Positions 12,276 to 23,973 of a DNA stretch of 64,000 bases are shown piece by piece. Under the pieces are notes generated by a model. It ran no database searches, was not told the DNA's origin, and saw nothing but the letters and a program-made list of their open reading frames with translations. A program made the translations under genes and the position numbers. The first letter of the stretch is position 1; each line of letters begins with the position of its first letter. The stretch lies in NCBI GenBank assembly GCA_037501455.1, contig CM074858.1, positions 41,847,001 through 41,911,000 of the forward strand, in the 5' to 3' direction. The DNA is from Lantana camara (lineage: Eukaryota > Streptophyta > Magnoliopsida > Lamiales > Verbenaceae).

Positions 12276-12481
12276 CACGATAGGGCTTTGTTCTTCCTGT
12301 GGTTGGACGGACAACCACCAGCCCGAAGACTAGCCCAGCACCCTCACTAAGGAGGACCTGGCCAGGAGAACGTACGTACACGATAGGGCTTTGTTCTTCC
12401 TGTGGTTGGACGGACAACCACCAGCCCGAAGACCAGCCCAGCATCCTCACTAAGGAGGACCTGGCCAGGAGAACGCATGTA
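12276..12481. repeat. 103-bp tandem duplication inside solo LTR B2
   Basis: Two near-identical units start at 12,276 and 12,379 (CACGATAGGGCTTTG...). Each contains the small inverted repeats GGTTGGACGGACAACC and CCTGGCCAGG. The unit corresponds to the LTR region that in other families holds the GGAGG-loop hairpin (here AAGGAGGACC). Confidence 0.85.
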
Positions 12482-12874
12482 CACGATGCCGACATTTCTT
12501 GGCATGATCCTGACAATGACACGATAATCACGGTACGTGCATGGCTTAGCATGACCTGACTTGCTTGCTAGCGACTGACACGACGATTCAGGAATACGTG
12601 AACATGCTCGTTGATCCCGACCTCTATTCCAGAGAATAACTGGCAAGGAATAGAAACATTTGTGCCCTCATTAGACCATAACTTGATAACGTTACCAAAT
12701 AAGCACACGACATGATCAAAAGGCGAGATGGCATGCCATGAACAATGTACCATAATATATTCATATTATGGCATGATGTTGATCATATAATAGCATATTG
12801 GGACCAAATAGAGGTAAAGAAAGGAAAATGGAAATGCATGTTTTATACAGAAACTTTCTGCCTCTCCAGGGGCC

Positions 12875-13048
12875 TGGGAACGGCCGTTCCGGCCCCTAGT
12901 TAAAAATGGGAATGGCCGTTCCCAGCTACCCGAAGTGACTCCCGAAGATGGGAACGGCTGTTCCGGCTTATAAGCCAAAACGGGAAGGGTCGTTCCCGTC
13001 CTTGCCGCCATGCACACTATTCAAACTATGGGAACGGCCGTTCCCATT
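12875..13048. repeat. GGGAACGGCCGTTCCC palindrome cluster in solo LTR B2
   Basis: Five imperfect to perfect palindromes with core GGAACG/CGTTCC lie within about 170 bp, at the same relative place as in element B. The best copy is near 13,029-13,046. Confidence 0.9.
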
Positions 13049-14332
13049 ATGCAGAAGATGCAGAAGCAGAGGATGAAACAGGGGATGCACGAAATATCCA
13101 TAAATCCCATTGAAACTCATATAATTCAATTCTATAAACTATAATTCATACAAGGGAATACCTATACATGCTTAAAGCACTATAAAATCAATATAATTAC
13201 TTCTATAACTCATGGATCATCAAGATTTCAAGATTAAACCCCATAATCATATATGCCATGAAACTCCCTAATTTCCAAGGTTTGAGTATGGAATTCAAGT
13301 CTAAAGCTTGTAATCATGCTTCTAACCTCATTAACACAAGTTATTGCAATCAAATCCTAACCCTAGCTTCAAGGATTATTATCATGAAATCCTACATATT
13401 ACCTTGAATGAAAAGGGAAAGATAAAGGAGAAGGATATGGATGATTTGAGCTCCAAAGTTCACAATTCCTTCAACAAAATAGCTTGAAAGGATGAAATTC
13501 TTCTTCTCTTCTTGGAGAGTTTGGTTCGGTTATGGAGAAAGAAAATGGAGATGATTCTTGATAAAAATCAAGTGAAGAATGAGGGAGAGATGCATACCGT
13601 GATATATCATGTTTAAAATGTGATATTTGTAACTAAACCCTCCAATTTTATAAGTTTATGCAATTAAGGATGTAAGGTTTGGAAAATGATAAATTTAGTC
13701 CCAAAAGATAATCAAGCAATTTGGTCTTTAATTTAAAATAATGATCAATCAAGAACATATAACAATTAAGGCATATTTGGCAATTAATTTGCGTACTTGG
13801 AAAGCCGAAAATTGGGGCGTTACATTCCAACTTTGACTTTTCTTCTATTTTCTTTCTGTCCAAGTAATAAGAGTCTTATTCAAAATAAGATATCTATTGC
13901 TTCTAGAAAAGAGCTCCTAATCAAACTAGGAATATTTAATTATTCTAATAATAATTAAATATCTTATTCCAATAATATTTATTCTAATAATATTAGAATT
14001 AATATTTACTAGAATAATAAATATAAGATATTTAATATTTATTTATTTATTTATTCTAATCAAATTAGAACAACTAAATAATTAAATACTTAAATACTTA
14101 GAATTAATTCTCTCAATTAATTCCATGAAGGGCTTTAGAATTAATTCTTAATTAATTCTAATGGGCTAAAATTAATTCTCTAATTAATTTTATTTGGCTT
14201 TATAATTAATTCTCCTAATTAATTATATTAGGGATTTATAAATAATTCTCTTAATTAATTATACTTGGGCTTTATAATTAATTCTCCAATTAATTAACAT
14301 ATGGTCCAATTTCTCAATCGGACCATACGCCC

Positions 14333-16963
14333 TGTAACGCCCCGAATTTCATTAATTACATTCTTATGTTTATTATAATTTTATAAATTATATTTTATCA
14401 AAATTTCATGAAAATTCATAGTAAACTTATAATTTATCTCATAATTTGAAAATGTTTATTACGTGAAATAATTGCCGAATATGATTTAATTGCCAACTTG
14501 TCCTTGGATGATCTTTCTCCGAAATTCAAGGACCAAATTGCATGTCTTTTTCCAAGGACTCAATTGATCAATTCCCAAAGCTTTCCCCCTTAATGGCATG
14601 ACTTGAATATTTGAGGGGTTAAATGGCAATTTGATTATTTCACAAAAATCAAGGATGGTGATTCACGTACCAAGCTTCCTCAAGCTTCTTCATTCATTTT
14701 ATCCTAAAAATCACCAACATATTTGCTCCTTGCTTGCTCGGTTCTTCAAGAAGAAAAGGGAAGAAGAGATTTTATCATCACCATCAAGTTTGCTCAAGAA
14801 ATTCCAAGCTTTTAAGCTCCAAATCATCCATCTTCATCTTCTTCATCCATTTCTTTCATTCAAGGTGGGTGTGTGCTTGATTATGTGATTCTTGACGATT
14901 TATGTGAAAGCTAGGGTTAGTGATTTTATGTGATAAATGGATTAATTGTTGTTTGAGATGTGAAAGTATGATTATATCATGATTTATGGCATGAATTCTT
15001 GAAATATTTGAGTTAATATGTTAAATTGTACTTGAGCTTGAAAGTGGCAAACTTGGATGATCAAGCATGGGTTAATGAGTTCTTATGTATTTTAGGATCC
15101 TTTGAATATATGTGCAGCTTACTTTCCCAGAAATCATGAGTTTTAGTGAATCAAAACATGACTTTGTTGCTTTGGTTGTTGTTGCCGTAAGTCTCCTCTA
15201 TTCTTCTCTGTTTTCTTCATTTGCAGAAACTGGGAACGACCGTTCCCAGCCTCAAGGCATTGTGGGAACGGGCGTTCCCACCTTTTCAAACAAAACAGGC
15301 GGCCGAGCATGGGAACGACCGTTCCCATTTTGGCCTTGGTGCCAGAAGGGCCGTTCCCATCCAAGGCGCGTTTCTTAAATTAAAAACGCTGGCACGTTTT
15401 GAGATTTATGGGAACGACCGTTCCCATTTACAAAGGGAAGCCGGAACGGCCGTTCCCACCTGACATACAGAACAAAACATTCTGCATAAAATTACATTTT
15501 TAGCCCTCGATCTGACGACTTCTTTGACCCCGAATTACTATTATATGATCCAATATGTACTGAAACAAGATGTTATCATGCCACATTGCATTTTGTCGTC
15601 ATCTCATTGCATTTCCGCCGTTCGTCATATTTGGTCTATTTAGAGTCAAGTCTCACGTGTACACGTCTATTTTGCACAGACCAGCTTCGTAGGGACGAGG
15701 AGCAAGCCTCGTAGGCCGTGCCCTACTTGTCTTTTGTCGGTAAAGGTGAGGTTTAATTGTTAGTTATATAGAACCCGTATATCCCTTATGTGATATTTCG
15801 ACCAAAAAGGTATTTATTTATAGTCTCTATAAATCATTGATCATTTCAAGTCGTGTTCAAGCAAGCAAGCAAGCAAGCAATGTATTGTTTCGTGCATGTT
15901 TAGGTGAGTAGCATGATCGTTCACGTTTGGGCCCGAGGGTAGTGACTAGAGCCAACCGGGAAAGCAAGGGCTGACGGGTAACTCTGGCACTATCCCCATC
16001 ATGTTTGGGGTCATCCCTGAATCCGCTAGGAGGTTAGCGGAGGAAGGAGCTCCGGGCTTAGGGATTCATGTACCCTCTGCTAAATGAGATTGGATGTTGG
16101 GGCCTTGCAATCCCATCATCAAACCGGAGGAAGAAGGAGACTAGGGACGAGTCCGGCACCACGGATGCGCCTAGGGTTATTGCATGATTTCCATTCCATG
16201 AACGTGTTATATGATTGCACTATCGCACGATTTCACGATAAGTGGATTGCATGATCACCTATGGACTATTAAACAAGCAAGCATGTTCATGTACATTTGG
16301 AGTAAGGTTGGAGACCGCCCTCACTCGTCGGGGCCATGTATTGATTGCATGAAAATGAACAAGTATTTAATATTGATAGTTGTATTCTCGGGCGAAGCTA
16401 CGTTGTTATTGAACTTATATATTATCCTTTTTTAATCCTTTACCCGAGAATATAACTTGCATGTTATTGCGCTAATATATACTTATGCCCCTCACTCAGT
16501 CTTCCATGGACTGACGTCCCACCTTTCAGGTTATCGCGGTCGTGTGCTAGGCGGGAGTCGGAGTCATGTCTTGTCATCCCGTTGAGTCTAGTACTTCATG
16601 CACTTTCATGTTATTGATAGTGGTATCTCAGAGTTAGTCTATTATTGTTATTGTTATCATCTGGAGACTTTTATTTGTATAATGTATTGGAGATGATAAT
16701 GTATTGATACATGTTGGTTCCTATTGGTATTTATACTTTTGATGTAACTATGGTACCTATAAGTAATGTTGAGATTATGCTTCCGCTTTTAACTTTTATG
16801 TCTTGGATTCGTACTACTTTGGGGTATAGTGCCGCCTAGCTAGCCTGTTTCGTTTATTTGTCACCCGTTCGCTATAGGTTAGTTCATGTACGGATTGTCC
16901 ATATCGTATGTGGATCGGCCTATAGTGTGGGGGTGTAGTATCTCTACGTGCAGGGGTGCTACA
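14333..16963 (+). repeat. Element B 5' LTR
   Basis: The order of landmarks is: donor-like TTCAAGGTGGG near 14,861; palindromes 15,230-15,460; AAGGTGAGGTTT at 15,743; an AAGC tetranucleotide run near 15,862; the hairpin CCGCTA/TAGCGG with GGAGG-type loop (16,023-16,040); TCAGTC/GACTGA hairpin (16,496-16,514); TTTCAGGT; GCTAGGCGGGA (16,546-16,556); and TGCCGCCTAGC (16,830-16,840), which pairs except for one base. Confidence 0.95.
15230..15460. repeat. Palindrome cluster (GGGAACGnnCGTTCCC) in B 5' LTR
   Basis: Perfect 9-bp arms with a 2-nt centre occur at 15,230-15,249 (CTGGGAACG/CGTTCCCAG), 15,262-15,281 (GTGGGAACG/CGTTCCCAC), 15,309-15,328 and 15,408-15,427 (ATGGGAACG/CGTTCCCAT). A degraded copy lies near 15,345 and a GGAACG/CGTTCC copy near 15,443-15,456. 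The outermost pair is C-G, G-C or A-T, always complementary. The 3' LTR copy is at about 21,030-21,260; there the third palindrome has a mismatch (GGGAAGG). Confidence 0.92.
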
Positions 16964-16970
16964 TCTAAGG

Positions 16971-16984
16971 TGGTATCAGAGCCC
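16971..16984 (+). other. Primer-binding site of element B
   Basis: TGGTATCAGAGCCC begins 8 bases after the 5' LTR, the same spacing as in A. It is of the initiator-tRNA-Met type. Confidence 0.92.
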
Positions 16985-18902
16985 GGTTGCAAAACCGAGG
17001 TTCTAGTGTCGTGTCGTGTCAAGTCTAGGTCGAACGACATAGGAACTAATTGGTAATTTGAGAGTCTTGCATATTATTTGAATCTATTTGAATTCTCTGA
17101 ATTAATTGAATTACTTGAAAACCTGTGCCCTGTATTGATTTCTGCTATTAATCGTTAATTAATTGATCTTGAATTATTTGAAATTTATGTGCTCAACGTG
17201 TTTATTTTAAACATTGATAAATTACCTGCTGCATTTATATTAAATTTTGTCGTGAGCATTAATTGAGTGATCATTATGTGACATGAGCACGCCTTACCCA
17301 CATGCATTTATTTCAAAGAAGGTTGTGAGTTACAGGTTATGGAAACTATATTAGCCCACGGCCAAATTTACATGATAACCTCCGCGTACTACAAGCACTA
17401 CTTCTTAAGCTTGGAAGGGTTGGAGAGGAGTCAATGAAAGTCATACATGGATTTGAGGGTGATTAATTTCTATTATTAGGTCGTGATTCCAAGAATAAGG
17501 TCCGAAGTAAAAGAATCAACCGTGGAAATTATGTTTCATTCGAGCACCAGGTGAAAGGGGAATTGGAGTATTAATTATTCAAGATTCGGGTGTGTTGTCC
17601 AATTAGGACTCGGTTAATCGGGAAACAGATTCAAGTAAGGAAAGCAAATCATACTGATAATGCAAATCGAGCTAGTAGAGCCGGATGATCTATTCATGGA
17701 AGTTTAGGAGGCTAGGGATTCTATAATTGGGTGGATTGAGCTCATTCTTCAGATTCAGGTTAAACTGCCGTATGCGAGTGCGAATTGGGAACTTTAGAAC
17801 AACGAATGGAAATGGTAAAGGATGAGAAAGAAGCAAGGAAAGGGAACTATATGTTCAAGACGTAGACAAGTAAGAAGACAAGTCCTACAATCTATTCAGT
17901 TTATAAAGATTAGACTTAAGGGATTTCAGGCATGGTGGTAACTTGATGAATCGGGATGATAACGGGAGAATGACTTTTCAAGGGAAGTCTGACAGCTAAC
18001 TTCACGAGTGGAGAAGGGTTGAATTCAAGAGTTCATATTTGGAGTCCTACAATCCTACCAGTTAATGCAAGAAAATTTTGATCGAGGGAGTAGGTATGGT
18101 AAAAGGCAAGAAGCAACAAAGTTTAACCTTCATGGAAATGAAGCAAAGAGAATTGTGGGAAATAGCACGATTTGGGAATTTTAATTAAGGGAAGGAATAA
18201 AGGAAGTTTGACATCCCGATGGATATAAATTTGGAAGACAATCATGCTAAAGGTTTTATTTAGTAGGGACATTTCAAGATCCAAGTTGAATTGTCGTGTT
18301 GTGGGGTAATATTAAAAGATATTAAGCAACAGATGGAAACGATAAAGAAAGGCAACGAATTGCTAGGTAAAGATTGGGGGATCGAGTGTAAACAATGGAA
18401 AAGGGAATTCATTCAATTATTTAAACTTTTAAAGAGTAAACAAGGAAGTTTGGATCAAAGTGGCAACCATGAAGAGGATTCAGGCAACAATCGGGGAGTA
18501 ACTATTAAAGAGTAAGCTAGATGGTAATTCGGTGAGCATAGAAGACTTCGGGTTTCAGAAATCATAATACTGGGCTGTGGGAATGTTCAAATGGATGTTA
18601 GATAAATCTGAAGAATAAAAGACCGTGGGAAAACAAGAAATGATTACCAGCTCAATACAAGTTTATAATTCAACGAACAAGGAGTTACATGTCGAGATAA
18701 AATTTTCCATTACTCCGGTGACAGGTTCAATGCATCCATAAGCACGTGCATCATACGCTATTTAAAATTTTAAATTCTATACATATACATGTTTTCTTGT
18801 TTGAGCTTAATTATTCCAATATGTTGAACTTTATCATTTCCAAGTGTGCTACCTGCATTGGTATATTAATTCAACATGCATATCTAGTGTTTTAATTATA
18901 GG
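16985..18902 (+). other. Element B leader, no recognisable gene
   Basis: About 1.9 kb without a convincing reading frame (the longest is about 74 codons and resembles nothing I know). The last bases TATAGGATG resemble a splice acceptor next to the gag ATG, as in A (TTTTCAGGATG) and D. The segment may be an untranslated leader or a remnant of replaced coding sequence. Confidence 0.6.
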
Positions 18903-19691
18903 ATGTATCAAGATCACCCTCATTGTAAGCAAGTGCCTAGGGTTTTTCCGCGGCTACCCCCTCCGGTTCAGCCTCAGGAGTTTTTCGAGTCCTTGGTTCG
19001 TTTAGTGGATCAGAAGATAAAAGAGTATGTTTCCTCAGCGCCACGAGTCTTATCATCACAGTCGGGCCAAGTTTCAATAGCATTTAGGGAATTTCGAAAC
19101 CAACCATCCTCAAGATCCTTTGAAGGAAATAAGGATTTCACCGGGTCACAACTCAAGAAAATCAAAAGAGTGCGGGAACTAACTCCAAGTGGCTCCCAAG
19201 AAAAGGTCCGAGGCACCACCTCGTTGGAGGCAAGAAGGTCTAATCCTCAACCCGGGCAGACCTTAAGTTCAAAATCAGGACAAACTCTCAACAAAGGAAA
19301 GCGGCCTATCTCTTATCCTACTACGGTACCTCAAGAAAGATCTCGCAAGAAAAAGAAACAATCACTTGGATCGAGTTCAGGAGCCCCACGTATCCCAGCT
19401 TCAACGACGGCTTCCGGGAAGCTTCTTTGCAACTATTGTGGACTTGATAACCACGCTTATGAGGGTTGTAGGAGACGGTTGGGATTATGCCTCTACTGTG
19501 GGAGTGACGAGCATCACATAGACACTTGCTCAAGGCTGCGAGGGAAATCGACCAGGGGTGGAAGATTACCTGTGCGAGCACGGGAAGGTGTTCATGATAG
19601 GGGAGTGCAAAATGTAAATGTGAATCTGGTCCGGGAAGAAGAAGGTACCAATTATATACATAACACAACCAACGGTGAACGGTATATTTAA
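18903..19691 (+). CDS. Reduced gag: conserved N-terminus joined to two zinc knuckles
   Basis: A 262-residue reading frame. Residues 1-78 resemble the N-terminus of A gag: a PPPV proline stretch, then AFREFRN (60-66) where A has AFKEFRN. The capsid domain that should follow is missing. In its place is a basic, Ser/Pro/Gly-rich linker (about 85-170; RKKKKQ near 149). Two CCHC zinc knuckles remain: C176, C179, H184, C189 and C196, C199, H204, C209. The C-terminus ends just after a stretch matching the A gag end. It cannot build a capsid alone but could bind RNA. The open frame over 262 codons with intact knuckles suggests it may still be translated. It resembles what has been called TR-GAG, but with an internal loss. 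Confidence 0.75.
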   Translation: MYQDHPHCKQVPRVFPRLPPPVQPQEFFESLVRLVDQKIKEYVSSAPRVLSSQSGQVSIAFREFRNQPSSRSFEGNKDFTGSQLKKIKRVRELTPSGSQEKVRGTTSLEARRSNPQPGQTLSSKSGQTLNKGKRPISYPTTVPQERSRKKKKQSLGSSSGAPRIPASTTASGKLLCNYCGLDNHAYEGCRRRLGLCLYCGSDEHHIDTCSRLRGKSTRGGRLPVRAREGVHDRGVQNVNVNLVREEEGTNYIHNTTNGERYI

Positions 19692-19902
19692 CCATGCATA
19701 CCACGTGCATCACGGATCTTATTGTTATTGTATTTAATTTCTTGTTCGTTATAAACTAGTTAATTATGAGTGGTAAGTATATGATTAAAATGGTTTTATT
19801 TGTCTATATGATATTTATGAAATTAATATGATTCCCTTGGTTTATGTAACATCCATGCCATTGTTTCTTCAATCGGCTTTTTGAATTACTTTCATGCATG
19901 TT

Positions 19903-20064
19903 GAGAGACGGGGCTCTCTCTCCTCTCTTGTTGAGAGACGGGACTCTCTCTCTCCTCTCTTGTTGAGAGACGGGGTTCTCTCACTTCTTGCTGAGAAACG
20001 GGGTTTTCTCATTTCTTGCCGAAGGACGGGGTTATTTCATTCTTGTTCAAGAAACGGGGTTCTC
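19903..20064 (+). repeat. Tandem hairpin array GAGARA-CGGGGY-TYTCTC (element B)
   Basis: Six units about 28-32 bp apart. The first four pair perfectly: GAGAGA/TCTCTC (19,903-19,920), the same again twice, then GAGAAA/TTTCTC, where both arms have changed together. The loop is CGGGGC, CGGGAC or CGGGGT. The last two units are degraded (GAAGGA/TATTTC and AAGAAA/TCTCTT). The spacers are CT-rich. The array lies between gag and the pre-PPT hairpin. Confidence 0.85.
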
Positions 20065-20097
20065 TTATAGCTTGTGTATCATCCGAAACTTGACAGT

Positions 20098-20132
20098 GGA
20101 CCTGGGGACCAGGTCCTTTTAAGGTGGGAGAT
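20098..20132 (+). promoter_or_regulatory. Pre-PPT hairpin and polypurine tract of element B
   Basis: GGACCTG (20,098-20,104), loop GGGAC, CAGGTCC (20,110-20,116): a perfect 7-bp stem, then TTTT and the purine run AAGGTGGGAGA directly before the 3' LTR. Confidence 0.85.
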
Positions 20133-22760
20133 TGTAACGCCCCGAATATCATTAATTACATTCTTATGTTTATTATAATTTTATAAATTATATTTTATCA
20201 AAATTTCATGAAAACTCATAGTAAACTTATAATTTATCTCATAATTTGAAAATGTTTATTACGTGAAATAATTGCCGAATATGTTTTAATTACCAACTTA
20301 TCCTTGGATGATCTTTCTCCGAAATTCAAGGACCAAATTGCATGCCTTTTTCCAAGGACTCAATTGATCAATTCCCAAAGCTTTCCCCCTTAATAGCATG
20401 ACTTGAATATTTGAGGGGTTAAATGGCAATTTGATTATTTCACAAAAATCAAGGATGGTGATTCACGTACCAAGCTTCCTCAAGCTTCTTCATTCATTTT
20501 ATCCTAAAAATCACCAACATATTTGCTCCTTGCTTGCTCGGTTCTTCAAGAAGAAAAGGGAAGAAGAGATTTTATCATCACCATCAAGTTTGCTCAAGAA
20601 ATTCCAAGCTTTTAAGCTCCAAATCATCCATCTTCATCTTCTTCATCCATTTCCTCCATTCAAGGTGGGTGTGTGCTTGATTATGTGATTCTTGACGATT
20701 TATGTGAAAGCTAGGGTTAGTGATTTTATGTGATACATAGATTAATTATTGTTTGAGATGTGAAAGTATGATTATATCATGATTTATGGCATGAATTCTT
20801 GAAATATTTGAGTTAATATGTTAAATTGTACTTGAGCTTGAAAGTGGCAAACTTGGATGATCAAGCATGGGTTAATGAGTTCTTATGTATTTTAGGATCC
20901 TTTGAATATATGTGCAGCTTACTTTCCCAGAAATCATGAGTTTTAGTGAATCAAAACATGACTTTGTTGCTTTGGTTGTTGTTGCCGTAAGCCTCCTCTG
21001 TTCTTCTCTGTTTTCTTCATTTGCAGAAACTGGGAACGACCGTTCCCAGCCTCAAGGCATTGTGGGAACGGGCGTTCCCACATTTTCAAACAAAACAGGC
21101 GGCCGAGCATGGGAAGGACCGTTCCCATTTTGGCCTTGGTGCCGGTAGGGCCGTTCCCAGCCAAGGCGCGTTTCTTAAATTAAAAATGCTGGCACGTTTT
21201 GAGATTTATGGGAACGACCGTTCCCATTTACAAAGGGAAGCTGGAACGGCCGTTCCCACCTGACATACAGAACAAAACATTCTGCATAAAATTACATTTT
21301 TAGCCCTCGATCTGATGACTTCTTTGACCCCGAATTGCTATATATGATCCAATATGTAAAGAAACAAGATGTTATCATGCCACATTGCATTTTCTCGTCA
21401 TCTCGTTGTATTTCCGCCGTTCGTCATATTTGGTCTATTTAGAGTCAAGTCTCACGTGTACACGTCTATTTTGCACAGACCAGCTTCGTAGGGACGAGGA
21501 GTAAGCCCCGTAGGCCGTGCCCTACTTGTCTTTTATCGGTAAAGGTGAGGTTTAATTGTTAGTTATATAGAACCCGTATATCCCTTATGTGATATTTCGA
21601 CCAAAAAGGTATTTATATTTATAGTCTCTATAAATCATTGATCATTTCAAGTCGTGTTCAAGCAAGCAAGCAAGCCATGTATTGTTTCGTGCATGTTTAG
21701 GCGAGTAGCATGATCGTTCACGTTTGGGCTTGAGGGTAGTGACTAGAGCCAACCGGGAAAGCAAGGGCTGATGGGTAACTCTGGCACTATCCTCATCATG
21801 TTTGGGGTCACCCCTGAATCCTCTAGGAGGTTAGCAGAGGAAGGAGCTCCGGGCTTAGGGATTCATGTACCCTCTGCTCAATGAGATTGGATGTTGGGGC
21901 CTTGCAATCCCATCCTCAAACCGGAGGAAGAAGGAGACTGGGGACGAGTCTGGCAACACGGATGCGCCTCGGGTTATTGCTTGATTTCCATTCCATAACG
22001 TGTTATATGATTACACTATCGCATGATTTCACGATAAGTGGATTGCATGATCACCTATTGACTATTAAACAAGCAAGCATGTTCATGTACATTTGGAGTA
22101 AGGTTGGAGACCGCCCTCACTCGCCGGGGCCATGTATTGATTGCATGAAAATGAACAAGTATTTAATATTGATAGTTGTATTCTCGGGCGAAGCTACGTT
22201 GTTATTGAACTTATATATTATCCTTTTTTTAATCCTTTACCCGAGAATATAACTTGCATGTTATTGCGCTAATATATACTTATGCCCCTCACTCAATCTT
22301 CCATGGACTGACGCCCCACCTTTCAGGTTGTCGCGGTCGGGTGCTAGGCGGGAGTCGGAGTCATGTCTTGTCGTCCAGTTGAGTCTAGCACTTCATGCAC
22401 TTTCATGTTATTGATAGTTGTATCTCAGAATTAGTCTATTATTGTTATTGTTATCATCTGGAGACTTTTATCTGTATAATGTATTGGAGATGATAATGTA
22501 TTGATACATGTTGGTACCTATCAGTATTTATACTTTTGATGTAAATATGGTACCTATAAGTAATGTTGAGATTATGCTTCCGCTTTTAACTTTTATGTCT
22601 TGGATTCGTACTACTTTGGGGTATAGTCCCGCCTAGCTAACCTGTTTCATTTATTTGTCACCCGTTCGCTATAGGTTAGTCCATGTACGGATTGTCCATA
22701 TCGTATGTGGATCGGCCTATAGTGCGGGGGTGTAGTATCTCTACGTGCAGGGGTGCTACA
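20133..22760 (+). repeat. Element B 3' LTR
   Basis: Partner of 14,333-16,963. Here GCTAGGCGGGA (22,343-22,353) and TCCCGCCTAGC (22,627-22,637) pair over 11 bp without mismatch. Confidence 0.95.
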
Positions 22761-23973
22761 CGCCCAACTCGAGCTCAGGTGCCATACGTGTACATTACAC
22801 GTGTGGTCTCATTTCGATCAACTATTTGATCTCGTTTCGATCAACTATTTGATCTTTCCTTCAATACCCTTTGAATCTGGCATTTCTGTGTGACCCCCTA
22901 GGTTCATTTTCAGTTAGCAGTGAGACTAATATGCTTTATTAGTTCACAGATCACACGACCATAGTCTAGCAATTGGTGTGTGACCCCTACCCAAACAATG
23001 AATATATATTCGAAAGAACCTTTCCGTCAATCACAACTTGTGAGGTACAATCCTCCTACCATCTCGTGTCTCGATTAAGATCTAGGGCATGGGAATAATG
23101 AGAGTCCCACTAATCTCAATCATAAAGCTAAGTTCGTTTCATATCCATTTGATCTCAATCCGAGAAACTATTTTCTTGATGTCTTGATCCACTACCTCGA
23201 CCTAGGGTTTAGGATGGCATATGAACAACTTATGTAATAAGAGATCTTCTTGCATTAAAGCAAGTGTAGGTCCTTTGTTGATTCTCATATACTTCCATGT
23301 GCCACTTGTACAACCCCAGCATAAGCCTTGAATCAGTTATCTCGTGAGACATCCTTTAAAGCTATATACCTAAGACTAGAAAGTTAGCCCATAAAGCATC
23401 AATGAAATCTCAAGTCAAAGGATTACTTTACTCACGCCATTGACTTGTGAGATATTTCCTAATCTGGAAGTTTTCTCTTCCTGAAGTGGAAACTTCCTTT
23501 CCCATTTAGGAATCTTCTCACACGGGACACCTCAGTCTACCTGTTCTAATAACGAGCACCCTCATGTATTGCGTACGCATCAACTTATGCATTTTACACC
23601 CCATGAAACAGGATGCTCTGTCTTTGGGACGCAATCCTACGAGCAAGTCTCAATCGAGCCAAATCAACACTCCCACTGTTTGTTGGACTCATTGACTTGG
23701 GTTAGGGCTTGTTGGACTCATTCCTAATCCGGCCTTGAGTTAGGGCTTGTTTCATGTGTCATTCACCTAATGACAAAGACCCTAATAGCCTTATGGATTA
23801 GAGGAGTTCTAATACATGCACACGAAATGGAAACACACAAAACACGTATTGCACATATAGAAGTGTTTGCCTATGATAATAATCAATCGTGTATTATTCA
23901 AAGATTGTCTGTGATATTAGGAAAGTCCCAAAACAGATTATAACCAATCGGCTTTCTAGGGTACTATTCCAAT

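Larger units (their letters stand above)
11719..13824 (-). mobile_element. Solo LTR, gypsy family B-like (B2), minus strand
   Basis: The plus-strand left edge TGTAGCACCCC and right edge GGGGCGTTACA are the complements of the 3' and 5' ends of B-type LTRs. A 5-bp duplication TTCCA flanks it (11,714-11,718 and 13,825-13,829). No internal region, PBS or PPT is present, so this is a 2,106-bp solo LTR left by LTR-LTR recombination. It carries the GGGAACG/CGTTCCC palindrome cluster and a 103-bp tandem duplication. Confidence 0.92.
14333..22760 (+). mobile_element. Element B: non-autonomous gypsy retrotransposon with partial gag
   Basis: An 8,428-bp element bounded by TSD CGCCC (14,328-14,332 and 22,761-22,765). 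Its LTRs are 2,631 and 2,628 bp, begin TGTAACGCCCCGAA and end GGGGTGCTACA. The 3.2-kb internal region has a tRNA-Met PBS, a gag reduced to its ends and no pol. The LTRs differ at many scattered sites (a few tens by eye), so it is older than A. It would depend on proteins from another element. It sits in the LTR of the minus-strand copia. Confidence 0.95.
11257..23973 (-). repeat. 3' LTR of minus-strand copia, split into three parts by two insertions
   Basis: The parts are 11,257-11,718, 13,830-14,332 and 22,766-23,973, about 2.17 kb when summed. The left edge on the plus strand, TGTTGGGAAA, is the complement of an LTR 3' end (...CCCAACA). The right edge, near GGTACTATTCCAA followed by TAATCTCCCACTTGT, is the complement of a purine tract followed by an LTR 5' end. 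The interior matches, in inverted orientation, the plus-strand copia LTR at 30,101-33,310 (shared words such as GGAAACTTCC, GGACCTACACTTGC, TTGCTAGACTATGGTCGT). The AT-rich central part (13,870-14,300) is full of AATTAATT runs. Confidence 0.8.

Noticed and set aside
15112..15463. Frames of 73-89 codons with repeated GNDRSH-like or GTTVP-like words
   Set aside because: The repeats come from the DNA palindromes being translated; both LTRs and both strands give such frames.
22766..23973. An independent host sequence between element B and the copia pol
   Set aside because: It matches the plus-strand copia LTR at 30,101-33,310 in inverted orientation and joins 13,830-14,332 when B is removed.
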